This document shows, piece after piece, positions 9,149-16,300 of a DNA stretch of 19,129 nucleotides (position 1 is its first letter; every line of letters begins with the position of its first letter). A program made the translations under genes and the position numbers. Under the pieces are notes generated by a model that was not told where the DNA came from, did no database searches, and saw only the letters and a list, made by a program, of their open reading frames with translations. Source of the DNA: Bacteroidales bacterium (lineage in GTDB: Bacteria; Bacteroidota; Bacteroidia; Bacteroidales; UBA10428); contig JAFGQQ010000171.1 in assembly GCA_016935595.1 (NCBI GenBank), forward strand, positions 1 to 19,129, written 5' to 3'.

Positions 9149-9664
9149 TTATTTAAAGGCAATTACAGTGATGCTAAAAATGCCTATTTTTTCTTTTTTA
9201 AGTTCCCTTAATTCATCCAGGGTAATGTAATTCAACAAACTGTTATTTGGAATTTCAATCTCTTTTTCCTTTTTTATCTCAATGTTTTTAAAACCTGTTT
9301 TTTCAAGGTTTTTGTTTGCTTTTTCAATCATGGCATCTGTAAAATCGATTCCGGTAACTTTCCCTTCTTCTCCCACTAAAGTAAGGGCTACGAAACAATC
9401 GTTACCAGCCCCTGATCCTAAATCCAAAACATAATTACCTTTTTCAATGCCTGCAAATTCAGTAGGCAATCCGCAACCTAATCCAAGGTCAGCATCCTGA
9501 TTATAACCCTCTAGTTTGGTATAGTCTTCACTAAATATACTGTAGTCCATATTATCACAGCAACTTGTGCCTCCGCAGCATGAGTTTTGATTTTGTACTT
9601 TGGTTTGTGTGGCAATTTCTTTGTATTTTTCCTGCACAACCAGTTTTAAATCTTCTGCTTTCAT
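9149..9664 (-). CDS. arsM: Arsenite methyltransferase (ArsM) with large internal deletion
   Basis: ArsM uses S-adenosylmethionine to methylate arsenite. The N-terminal part looks normal: a cysteine-rich NSCCGGTSCCD segment, the DLGLGCGLPTEFA motif with the first catalytic cysteine, the SAM site VLDLGSGAGNDCF and the TGIDFTDAMIEKA strand. The C-terminal end (IKKEKEIEIPNNSLLNYI to GIFSITVIAFK) also looks normal. About 95-110 residues in between are missing, so the protein has 171 residues instead of roughly 265-280. The lost part should hold the VSNCVLN and AGCxAGA cysteines and the rest of the methyltransferase fold. The junction falls at GFKNIEI (about 9277-9297), a phrase expected at both ends of the missing part. 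The frame is kept open, but methylation activity is unlikely. It lies 2 bases behind arsC. Confidence 0.85.
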   Translation of the reverse strand: MKAEDLKLVVQEKYKEIATQTKVQNQNSCCGGTSCCDNMDYSIFSEDYTKLEGYNQDADLGLGCGLPTEFAGIEKGNYVLDLGSGAGNDCFVALTLVGEEGKVTGIDFTDAMIEKANKNLEKTGFKNIEIKKEKEIEIPNNSLLNYITLDELRELKKEKIGIFSITVIAFK

Positions 9665-9666
9665 AT

Positions 9667-10086
9667 TTAAGGTTTTATTTGTTTAACATATAAAATGTAA
9701 AATGCTTTTTTTATTTCATCCCTTATCCTTCGAAATTCGTTCCAGATAAATTCGTCTGTTCCGGTAGCGTGCGATGGGTCGTCAAAACCAATGTGTAAAC
9801 GGTGTTTAACTTTTCCTTTAAATAAGGGACATGTTTCGTTGGCATGGTCGCATACGGTAATCACATAATCCCATTCATCTTTTAAGTATTTGTCAACCAT
9901 TTTTGGGGTGTGATGGCTGATGTCCACCCCAGCTTCTTTCATCACTTTAACGGCAGTTTGGTTGACCTGCTTTGCAGGTTCTGTACCTGCCGAACAAACT
10001 GTAATATTTTTGTCAAAGGATTGTAAAAAGCCTTGTGCCATTTGGCTGCGGCAACTGTTGCCTGTGCATAAAATAAGTACTTTCAT
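9667..10086 (-). CDS. arsC: Arsenate reductase, low-molecular-weight phosphatase/thioredoxin-coupled type
   Basis: This 139-residue cytoplasmic enzyme reduces arsenate to arsenite. The phosphatase-like loop is C7-TGNSC-R13. The two further redox cysteines, C79 and C86 in VCDHANETCPLF, keep the spacing of Bacillus-type thioredoxin-coupled ArsC (C10, C82, C89). HIGFDDPSHATGTDEFIWNEFRRIRDEI is the usual C-terminal helix region. All catalytic residues are present. The gene is 2 bases upstream of arsM and 24-bp-spaced acr3 follows that, forming an operon. Just upstream lies only the 3' remnant of an arsR-like gene and then nadB, so the original ArsR-controlled promoter seems lost. Confidence 0.97.
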   Translation of the reverse strand: MKVLILCTGNSCRSQMAQGFLQSFDKNITVCSAGTEPAKQVNQTAVKVMKEAGVDISHHTPKMVDKYLKDEWDYVITVCDHANETCPLFKGKVKHRLHIGFDDPSHATGTDEFIWNEFRRIRDEIKKAFYILYVKQIKP

Positions 10087-10099
10087 TGGTTATATTATT

Positions 10100-10219
10100 T
10101 TAACAATTATTATCAGTACAACATTCTATATCATTGAAAAATTCACTAAGGCTTTCCCTTACAACTCTTATTTTTTCAATATTTAAACAATAATTCGTTT
10201 TTACGACATATTTTTTAAA
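10100..10219 (-). pseudogene. 3' remnant of an ArsR-family regulator gene
   Basis: Between nadB and arsC the minus strand holds 39 sense codons and TAA with no start codon. The peptide runs from FKKYVVKTNYCLNIEK through VRESLSEFFNDIE to ECCTDNNC. It fits the end of an ArsR/SmtB winged-helix protein: the wing strand ending in NYCLN, the last helix, and a C-terminal CC-x4-C cluster. C-terminal cysteine clusters of this kind bind As(III) in some ArsR proteins, such as the Acidithiobacillus one. The position directly before arsC is where arsR normally sits. The frame is closed upstream by TGA at 10220-10222, inside the nadB 3' end. About 70 N-terminal residues, including the DNA-binding helices, are missing. 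Confidence 0.65.
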
Positions 10220-11762
10220 TCAAATAATGCAATCCAATGCTTTTTTTACGGGAGTAAGCATGTTTGATAACCAAATAGCCAACATTTATCAGGTTACGTA
10301 ATTCGCAAAGGGGCTTTGATATGGTGGTCATTTTATATAATGCTTCGGTTTCATTATAAATAGTCCAAAGGCGGTCGTAAGCCCTTTTCAGTCGCACTTC
10401 GCTGCGAACAATGCCTACATAAACACTCATTATTTGTTGCACTTCTTTAAGGCTTTGGGTAATTAAAACCATTTCTTCAGGGTGTGAAGTGCCTTTATCA
10501 TCCCAATCCGGTATCGAATCATTAATTTTAACAGTATCCAACAATTTAACTGCATCATTAATTGCCCAATCAGCATAGACTATTGCTTCCAGCAAACTGT
10601 TTGAAGCCAGCCTATTCGCACCATGCAGGCCTGTATTTACTGTTTCTCCGGCAGCATACAAATTTCTAATGGATGTCTTGGCATTAGTATCTACCTTAAT
10701 GCCACCACAAATATAATGTGCGGCTGGTATAACGGGAATAGGGTCCTTCGTAATATCAATATTTAATTGAAGGCATTTCTGATAGATATTCGGGAAGTGT
10801 TCAACCAGTTTCTTACTATCCAAATGGGTACAATCAAGCAGAACATAATCATCGCCCCGTATTTTTATTTCATTGTCAATTGCACGGGCAACAATATCAC
10901 GGGGAGCAAGGCAAAGCCTTTTATCGTACTTGTGCATAAATTCTTTGCCGTCAATGGTTTTTAATATCCCGCCAAAGCCACGTATGGCCTCAGTTATCAA
11001 AAAGGAGGGTTTTTCTGACGGATTGTACAACGCAGTAGGATGGAACTGTACGAACTCCATGTTATCCACAATCCCCTTAGCCCTGTACATCATGGCAATG
11101 CCATCGCCCGTTGCTGTAACCGGATTGGTTGTGTTGCTGTAAAGGTTACCTGCACCGCCTGTTGCCAGAAATGAAAATTTTGATAACATGGTAATAATTT
11201 CACCATTTGCAATGTTCAACACATAGGCGCCATAACATTCCGTATCGGTATGATGACGTTTCACTATTTTTCCCATATGGTGCTGGGTAATAAGGTCAAT
11301 AGCAAAATGGTTTTCTAGTACTGTAATATTTTTGCTGTTTTTTATTTTTTCTGACAACGCCCGTTGGATTTCAAATCCCGTGTTGTCCTTATGATGCAAA
11401 ATCCGGTTCTCTGAATGTCCTCCTTCTTTAGCCAAATCATAACTTCCATGTTCGTTAACATCGAAGTTTGCTCCCCAGCTAATCAACTCGTTAATCATTT
11501 CCGGTGCATGGGCAATTACTTTGCGGACTATATCTTCATCGCAAAAACCTGCACCGGCAACAAGTGTGTCCTGAACATGCTTCTCAAAATCGTCTTTCGG
11601 ATTAATAACTGCGGCAATTCCTCCTTGTGCATAAATGGTATTGTTGTCATTAATACCTGCTTTGGTCACGATTGTTACTTTGCCGAATTCAGCAGCTTTA
11701 ATGGCAATTGTAAGCCCGGCTAAACCCGATCCAATTATTAAAAAATCTGTTTTCAATTGCAT
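10215..11762 (-). CDS. nadB: L-aspartate oxidase
   Basis: This FAD enzyme oxidises L-aspartate to iminoaspartate, the first step of de novo NAD synthesis, with oxygen or fumarate as acceptor. The FAD-binding IIGSGLAG lies at residues 9-16. Family motifs follow: IYAQGGIAAV, HSENRILHHKDNTG, GGAGNLYSNTTNP, EFVQFHPTAL and PRDIVARAID. CGGIKVDTNAKTSIRNLYAAGE and GANRLASNSLLEA come next. The 515-residue chain stops at RKKSIGLHYLI, slightly short of the usual ending, where GLHY is followed by several more residues. The stop lies at the edge of the arsR remnant, which suggests a deletion joined the two genes. The partners nadA and nadC are not in the window. The gene follows the dynamin-like gene by 63 bases. 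A TATTTTTG element at 11779-11786 may give it its own promoter. Confidence 0.96.
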   Translation of the reverse strand: MQLKTDFLIIGSGLAGLTIAIKAAEFGKVTIVTKAGINDNNTIYAQGGIAAVINPKDDFEKHVQDTLVAGAGFCDEDIVRKVIAHAPEMINELISWGANFDVNEHGSYDLAKEGGHSENRILHHKDNTGFEIQRALSEKIKNSKNITVLENHFAIDLITQHHMGKIVKRHHTDTECYGAYVLNIANGEIITMLSKFSFLATGGAGNLYSNTTNPVTATGDGIAMMYRAKGIVDNMEFVQFHPTALYNPSEKPSFLITEAIRGFGGILKTIDGKEFMHKYDKRLCLAPRDIVARAIDNEIKIRGDDYVLLDCTHLDSKKLVEHFPNIYQKCLQLNIDITKDPIPVIPAAHYICGGIKVDTNAKTSIRNLYAAGETVNTGLHGANRLASNSLLEAIVYADWAINDAVKLLDTVKINDSIPDWDDKGTSHPEEMVLITQSLKEVQQIMSVYVGIVRSEVRLKRAYDRLWTIYNETEALYKMTTISKPLCELRNLINVGYLVIKHAYSRKKSIGLHYLI

Positions 11763-11778
11763 AATTTAGTTTTTAATA

Positions 11779-11786
11779 CAAAAATA
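11779..11786 (-). promoter_or_regulatory. Candidate -7 element for nadB
   Basis: The minus strand reads TATTTTTG, an exact TAnnTTTG match, 16 bases before the nadB ATG. The region is A/T-rich, so chance matches are likely, and no -33 TTG stands out. Confidence 0.3.
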
Positions 11787-11825
11787 AAAACAATTAAGGA
11801 TAAAAATATACTAAACATTTCTGTA

Positions 11826-13514
11826 TCAAATTTTTTCCAAAACCTGGATATTTTTCTTTAACATTGCATACCGGTCGGCTATCTTCTTTTTGGCTTTTTC
11901 TTTATTGTTTTTCGCTTCGGTAAGCATTTTGTCTATTTTCTCAAACAATTTATCCATCTGTTCGCGGGCATTTGAGGTGAATTTACGAAATGATTCGTTT
12001 ATCTGATAGGAAATATCACTCTTCATACGGTTGCTGTTGACTTCCAATAATGCATCTGTATTATCAGTGATAATGCGTTTGAACTTATTTATTTTTGCAC
12101 ATTTAGGCATTATTTTGTAAAAAAATCCCGATTTTATTTCCTGTGTATACCCCTGAATGTGTTTTAAAAAGTAGAATGAAGAATAGGCATTGAGATTGAA
12201 CGGGCTGGTAATGATTTCAAAATCGACCCCGAACATATCAGACAAAAGTTTGGAAAACTCATTTAGGTATGACTGCGGCCGATTCTGGTATTTCTCCAAC
12301 AACTGGTAAAACTCTTCCCGTATGTTTTTTTCCGATTCATTTTTAACAATTTCCAGAAAAGCCAGCATTTCGCCGGTTATTCTATTTGCCAGAGCTTTCG
12401 CTTCTTTTTCATTAATTAAACCCAAATTACAAGCTTCGTTAACTTCCATTTTGACTTTCAGGGATTCCTGTTTCACTTTTTGATCAATAACTACAAACTG
12501 ATTTTCGAGAATACGGTTTAATTGGCCTTTTATCAGAATGTCAAATTCATCGTCTGTATCGTTCATTACGGCTACCGACCGGTGGAGCTGCACCTGTTTT
12601 TCCTCGATTTCCTTTACCGGCATTTGCAGGGTTTCGGCCTGAACTATGAGCAACCGCCGTATTCCCCCGGCAATAGCCTTTAGTTGTTTATAGCTATTTT
12701 CAAGCACAATATTTGCTTTCTCGTGGTCGATAACTTCATGCAAAATATTCAACAATTTATCGAAATTACCGCTGCCCGGTTTTTGATTTTCCAGTTTGCA
12801 TGAAACCGGTACTATAATGATTTTATCTTCATCTTCGCTGGTAATTTCAGCGATTATTCTTTTATTGAACCCGATTATTTTCTGTAAATCCTGTTCTTCG
12901 AGCAAATCGGTTTTGTTCAGCATGTAAATAATTCTGGGTACCAAGGAATATATTTTTTTTAAAAAATCAGCATCGGCTTTGGCAATAGGCACATCAGCGC
13001 CCAGAATAAAAAGTGCTGCATCTATTTTTGGGATATAATTGTATGTGATTTTCGAGTTATGGTCGAACACTGAACCCAACCCGGGAGTATCCACAAGGCA
13101 GCATTTTTTAAGCAATTCGCTATTACTTACCGAAACTTTAATTAACGAAACTTTCTTGACATTTTTCGGGTTTTTTTCCTCGTCTACGTAATTTCTTATT
13201 TCTTCAGCAGAAATTTCATCAGTTTTACCGTTTTCAAAAACCACTTCAACATAATCTTTTCCCCTGTTCTCAAAAAATGTGATGGTGGAGGTGAGCGGCG
13301 TTACGGCAACAGGTGCAATGGGTTTGTTAATCAACACATTTATAACAGATGATTTACCTCTTTTAAACAGTCCGGCTACAACAATGTAAAACTTGTTCTC
13401 TTCAATTTTTATTTTCAGTTCGCCTAACTGTTCCTCAATTTCTCCATTAACAATTAGTTTTCCGGATTCACCAACAGTCTTGATATCATTTAATATTTCT
13501 TCTGTACTTTTCAA
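11826..13514 (-). CDS. Dynamin-family GTPase (bacterial dynamin-like protein)
   Basis: This 562-residue large GTPase has the dynamin N-type domain. The P-loop is G48-LFKR-G53-K54-S55. The switch threonine lies in VTPLTST (about 71-77), the G3 motif is D142-TPG, and the G4 motif is N200-KTD203. The rest is predominantly helical and charged, as in bacterial dynamin-like proteins. These act on membranes or envelope stress, but the function here is unknown. A hydrophobic stretch suited to membrane contact (FNLNAYSSFYFLKHI) lies near residues 430-445. The start is TTG at 13514; no in-frame ATG lies close upstream. It sits 50 bases behind eno and 63 bases before nadB, so it may be cotranscribed with the fluoride-riboswitch operon. 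No partner dynamin gene is adjacent, although many bacteria carry pairs. Confidence 0.85.
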   Translation of the reverse strand: MKSTEEILNDIKTVGESGKLIVNGEIEEQLGELKIKIEENKFYIVVAGLFKRGKSSVINVLINKPIAPVAVTPLTSTITFFENRGKDYVEVVFENGKTDEISAEEIRNYVDEEKNPKNVKKVSLIKVSVSNSELLKKCCLVDTPGLGSVFDHNSKITYNYIPKIDAALFILGADVPIAKADADFLKKIYSLVPRIIYMLNKTDLLEEQDLQKIIGFNKRIIAEITSEDEDKIIIVPVSCKLENQKPGSGNFDKLLNILHEVIDHEKANIVLENSYKQLKAIAGGIRRLLIVQAETLQMPVKEIEEKQVQLHRSVAVMNDTDDEFDILIKGQLNRILENQFVVIDQKVKQESLKVKMEVNEACNLGLINEKEAKALANRITGEMLAFLEIVKNESEKNIREEFYQLLEKYQNRPQSYLNEFSKLLSDMFGVDFEIITSPFNLNAYSSFYFLKHIQGYTQEIKSGFFYKIMPKCAKINKFKRIITDNTDALLEVNSNRMKSDISYQINESFRKFTSNAREQMDKLFEKIDKMLTEAKNNKEKAKKKIADRYAMLKKNIQVLEKI

Positions 13515-13564
13515 AGTTATTTTCTTTCTTTTCCAGCGTGATATATACAGGAAAAAATTTTTCT

Positions 13565-14848
13565 TTATTGCCTGGTTTTAAATGCATTTATTCCTGCAAA
13601 TCTCGAACTTTTTCCAAGCTCATGTTCAATTCGCATAAGCTGGTTAAACTTCTCGATACGTTCACCACGGCATCCGCTTCCGGTTTTCAAATGTCCGGCA
13701 TTGACAGCTACTGTTAAGTCAGCAATAAAACTATCAATGGTTTCACCACTTCGGTGCGATATAAAACAATTGTAAGAATTCTTATAGGCCAACTCAATGG
13801 TTTCGAGCGTTTCGGTTACAGTTCCTATTTGGTTCAATTTAATAAGTATAGCATTAGCAACGCCTTTTTGAATGCCTTCGGTTAATATAGCCTTGTTTGT
13901 GCAAAACAGGTCGTCCCCGACTATCTCAATTTTCTTACCAAGTTTATCAGTAAGGTTCTTCCAGCCTTTCCAGTCATTTTCAGCCAAGCCGTCTTCGAGT
14001 AATACGATAGGATATTGATTTGCCCAGTTTTCCCATAGTTTTATAAGTTCATCGCTTGTGAGGAATTTGCCCGTACTTTTAAACATCTTGTATCTACCAT
14101 CTTCCCAAAGTTCGCTGGCTGCCGGGTCAAGGCATATACTTACTTCATCGCCTGGTTTATATCCAGCTTTGGTAATGGCTTCGAGAATTACTTCAACCGC
14201 TTCATCGTTCGATTTAAGGTCGGGGGCAAAACCACCTTCATCGCCAACACCTGTGCTATAACCTTTGGCTTTTAATACTTCTTTCAATGTATAAAAAACT
14301 TCAATGCCCATGCGTATAGCTTCGGTAAATGAAGTTGCACCATGAGGGGCAATCATAAACTCCTGGAAATCGACATTATTATCGGCATGTTTCCCTCCAT
14401 TGATAATATTCAAACAAGGCACTGGCAATACATGGGCATTGCTGCCTCCCAGGTATTGGTACAAAGGTATGTCCGCACTCTGCGCCATTGCCCGTACATA
14501 AGCCATGGATACAGACAGGATAGCATTTGCACCAAGTTTGGTTTTATTAGGCGTATCGTCCAACCTAATCATAAAATAGTCCAATTCACGCTGGCTGACG
14601 AAAGATTTACCCTCTAGTTCTTTTGCAATAATTTTGTTGACATTTTCTACAGCTTTAAGTACCCCTTTACCACCATAGCGTTTTTTGTCACCATCGCGAA
14701 GCTCGCAAGCCTCACGTTCGCCTGTGGATGCCCCACTGGGAACCATTGCACGGGCTGTTGTGCCATCTTCCAATATTAAATTGGCTTCAATTGTGGGATT
14801 ACCCCTTGAATCGAGAATTTCGATTGCTTCGATTTTTTTAATTTTCAT
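13565..14848 (-). CDS. eno: Enolase (phosphopyruvate hydratase)
   Basis: Enolase converts 2-phosphoglycerate to phosphoenolpyruvate in glycolysis. The 427 residues are of normal length. Visible landmarks are [10 protein letters not shown] at the N-terminus, [38 protein letters not shown] with the catalytic glutamate region, and [27 protein letters not shown] (metal-binding Asp), KLNQIGT (catalytic Lys) and ISHRSGET follow. The C-terminal block is [22 protein letters not shown]. It starts 11 bases behind the DUF190 gene and therefore lies in the operon headed by the fluoride riboswitch and crcB. This is meaningful because fluoride with phosphate and Mg inhibits enolase. Fluoride riboswitches upstream of eno are known in other bacteria. 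Whether this is the only enolase of the genome or a fluoride-induced extra copy cannot be seen here. Confidence 0.97.
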   Translation of the reverse strand: MKIKKIEAIEILDSRGNPTIEANLILEDGTTARAMVPSGASTGEREACELRDGDKKRYGGKGVLKAVENVNKIIAKELEGKSFVSQRELDYFMIRLDDTPNKTKLGANAILSVSMAYVRAMAQSADIPLYQYLGGSNAHVLPVPCLNIINGGKHADNNVDFQEFMIAPHGATSFTEAIRMGIEVFYTLKEVLKAKGYSTGVGDEGGFAPDLKSNDEAVEVILEAITKAGYKPGDEVSICLDPAASELWEDGRYKMFKSTGKFLTSDELIKLWENWANQYPIVLLEDGLAENDWKGWKNLTDKLGKKIEIVGDDLFCTNKAILTEGIQKGVANAILIKLNQIGTVTETLETIELAYKNSYNCFISHRSGETIDSFIADLTVAVNAGHLKTGSGCRGERIEKFNQLMRIEHELGKSSRFAGINAFKTRQ

Positions 14849-14859
14849 ACTAATATTTT

Positions 14860-15216
14860 TTAAATATGTTTGTTACCTGATTTATATATCATGATATTGA
14901 TTTTTTCTGTAGTCACTAAGCAACCATACCGCATTGCTTCTAAAACGGGTTTAATTGTTTCATAAAAGGAAATCACTTTTTCTTCATTGTCAATTATTTC
15001 GATTATTGTTGGGAGCTTTTCGGTAACTTCCCAAAACTTATATGAATGGATAACCGAACTGGCCCCATATCCCAAAATTCCTTTCAGGACAGTTACCCCC
15101 GCAAGACCATAATTTTTGGCTTTAAAAACAATATGCTCGTAAACCAGCCTGTCTTTGTATTTATCGGTTGAGCTGAGGAATATACGCAATATCAAAGCTG
15201 TGGAATTATTTTCCAT
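14860..15216 (-). CDS. DUF190-family protein (PII-like fold, CrcB-associated)
   Basis: This 118-residue soluble protein fits the DUF190 family. Typical features are [21 protein letters not shown] at the start, the [19 protein letters not shown] block at residues 36-54, and the ending in EKINIMIYK. Known DUF190 structures adopt a ferredoxin-like PII fold, but no biochemical role is established. DUF190 genes are repeatedly found next to or fused with crcB. Here the gene begins 1 base after the crcB stop and ends 11 bases before eno, so translation is probably coupled. A role as sensor or modulator of fluoride export is inference. Confidence 0.88.
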   Translation of the reverse strand: MENNSTALILRIFLSSTDKYKDRLVYEHIVFKAKNYGLAGVTVLKGILGYGASSVIHSYKFWEVTEKLPTIIEIIDNEEKVISFYETIKPVLEAMRYGCLVTTEKINIMIYKSGNKHI

Positions 15217-15217
15217 G

Positions 15218-15595
15218 TTATATGATTTTAATGATTAACCTGCCGAAATAAACAGCTAAAAGGCCTAAAAAGAAACTCAATCCGGAATATGAAGCAAAAC
15301 GCAAAAATTCTTTGCCTTGTAAAAGCATAAAAGCATCATTAGAGAGGGTCGAAAAAGTAGTAAAACCACCACAAAGGCCAACCGTTAAAAATATACGCCA
15401 ATGGGGCGACATAAAATTTCCTTTTTCGGAAATTCCGAAAAAAATTCCGATTAAAAAACTACCAATAATATTGACAATAAAGGTCCCCCAGGGAAATACG
15501 GAAATATAAGAAAACTGAATGTACCTTGAAACGAGAAACCGTAGAGCCGTTCCAATGAATCCGCCAACACCTGCAATGAAAATTGACTTTACCAT
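15218..15595 (-). CDS. crcB: Fluoride exporter CrcB/Fluc
   Basis: This small dual-topology fluoride channel of the inner membrane has 125 residues and four hydrophobic helices. Diagnostic segments are AGVGGFIGTALRFLVSR in helix 1, PWGTFIVNIIGSFLIG with the conserved Asn in helix 2, and VGLCGGFTTFSTLSND in helix 3. The last holds the Phe residues and the central sodium-binding turn. ATG 15595 (MVKSIFIAGV) gives the normal N-terminus. A longer frame from ATG 15619 adds eight residues (MILKFEFI) and would begin only a few bases behind the riboswitch aptamer. A fluoride riboswitch directly upstream strongly supports the function. A single crcB copy suggests a homodimeric channel, as in single-gene species. 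Confidence 0.96.
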   Translation of the reverse strand: MVKSIFIAGVGGFIGTALRFLVSRYIQFSYISVFPWGTFIVNIIGSFLIGIFFGISEKGNFMSPHWRIFLTVGLCGGFTTFSTLSNDAFMLLQGKEFLRFASYSGLSFFLGLLAVYFGRLIIKII

Positions 15596-15623
15596 AATAA
15601 ATTCAAATTTTAAAATCATTTTA

Positions 15624-15680
15624 TGGTAGAAGTCATCAGCCGTAATATTTCAGGCGGTTAATGGCAGACCTCATTGCCGG
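15624..15680 (-). ncRNA. Fluoride riboswitch (crcB motif) aptamer
   Basis: On the minus strand the RNA begins CCGGCAAUGAGGUCUGCC, then AUUAACCGCC, a short variable loop, and GGCUGAUGACUUCUACC. This matches the crcB-motif consensus in order and wording. GGCA (15675-15678) pairs with UGCC (15663-15666), closing the first hairpin. Its loop GAGGUC (15667-15672) can pair with GACUUC (15629-15634) over six positions with one G-U wobble, forming the known pseudoknot. A GCC/GGC stem supports the second hairpin. It ends 28 bases before the crcB ATG at 15595. No obvious terminator stem is present, so control of translation or another late step is more likely. A TACTTTTG -7 element lies 4 bases upstream. 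Confidence 0.92.
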
Positions 15681-15684
15681 ACAA

Positions 15685-15692
15685 CAAAAGTA
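15685..15692 (-). promoter_or_regulatory. -7 element for the fluoride-riboswitch operon
   Basis: The minus strand reads TACTTTTG, an exact TAnnTTTG match. Its distance would place transcription start at or just before the first base of the riboswitch aptamer. The site falls between the small ORF's stop codon and the riboswitch. A -33 TTG at ideal spacing is not seen. Confidence 0.6.
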
Positions 15693-15700
15693 ATAAAATT

Positions 15701-15877
15701 TTAACAATATGTAATTAAAAATTGTCTTGATATTAAACATTCTCTAAAACGATAAAAGTCAATCCAGGGTATATCATGATTAGATTCCCTGATTATTGCT
15801 TTTAATTCACAATATAATTCAATTTGATAGGGTGAATATTTTTTACATTTTGCTGGTATAATGATAGCTCTTTGCAT
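15701..15877 (-). CDS. Hypothetical 58-residue protein
   Basis: An ORF from ATG 15877 to TAA 15701 encodes 58 residues beginning MQRAIIIPAKCKKYSPYQIE. I do not recognise the family. The composition looks protein-like: rich in Ile, Arg, Tyr, Cys and Trp, with four cysteines, no signal peptide and no membrane helix. It lies 25 bases behind the DGC-protein gene, on the same strand, and ends eight bases before the -7 element of the riboswitch operon. It could be the last gene of the upstream operon, a fragment of a larger lost gene, or chance. Database comparison is the obvious test. Confidence 0.35.
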   Translation of the reverse strand: MQRAIIIPAKCKKYSPYQIELYCELKAIIRESNHDIPWIDFYRFRECLISRQFLITYC

Positions 15878-15902
15878 AAATTAAAATCTTAAGTCAAACG
15901 AA

Positions 15903-16277
15903 TTAATAAATAATTTCAGCTTTATTATATATGTCTTTAATAGTATCCTGTGATATAGGAGTTTTTCCTTTCTCATAACCCATGTCAGTCAGGCGGAGAT
16001 AACTGTAATCGGTTATTCCCCGCATTGCCATGATTTTCTTTCCGCAGTCCTCGGAACAACCATCAATTACAAGTATATTACTTTTCTTGAACTCTTCTAT
16101 TTTTTCTTCCGTTCCAGTAGCTGCCACGGTAAGACAATTCATTTTACGTACCTTGTTTCTGGACAATTTACGGGCAACCTGGTCAGAAATATAGCCTAAA
16201 TCGGATGCCCCGGAGCAGGCCAGCACGATATAACCCTCTACTCCACATCCGCATGTTGGTTTTTGATTATTTTCCAT
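15903..16277 (-). CDS. DGC-domain putative zinc-binding protein
   Basis: This 124-residue soluble protein is rich in cysteine: C9 and C11 in TCGCG, C21 in LACSGASD, C48, and C74 and C78 in VIDGCSEDCGKK. The DGC block and the LACSGASDLGYISDQ start fit the DGC family (putative zinc-binding proteins). Its members are often found beside YraQ/DUF318 permeases and thioredoxin-like proteins in metal or metalloid operons. Here it starts 23 bases behind such a permease. A role in binding metal or metalloid, or in delivering it to the permease, is inferred. The biochemical function is not established. Confidence 0.8.
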   Translation of the reverse strand: MENNQKPTCGCGVEGYIVLACSGASDLGYISDQVARKLSRNKVRKMNCLTVAATGTEEKIEEFKKSNILVIDGCSEDCGKKIMAMRGITDYSYLRLTDMGYEKGKTPISQDTIKDIYNKAEIIY

Positions 16278-16300
16278 GATTATTTAATTTAAAAATTAGA

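Noticed and set aside
10195..10206. TCGT-TTTT-ACGA inverted repeat near the arsR remnant as a third operator
   Set aside because: The spacing differs from the TTCG-N8-CGAA pair, it lies inside the remnant's coding frame, and the arms are only four bases.
11453..11470. TTCG-N7-CGAA sequence resembling the operator motif
   Set aside because: It is inside the nadB coding sequence, the spacer is seven rather than eight bases, and there is no promoter context.
15595..15619. Upstream ATG 15619 as the crcB start
   Set aside because: It adds eight residues not typical of CrcB and starts five bases from the aptamer. ATG 15595 matches the family N-terminus, although initiation at 15619 cannot be fully excluded.
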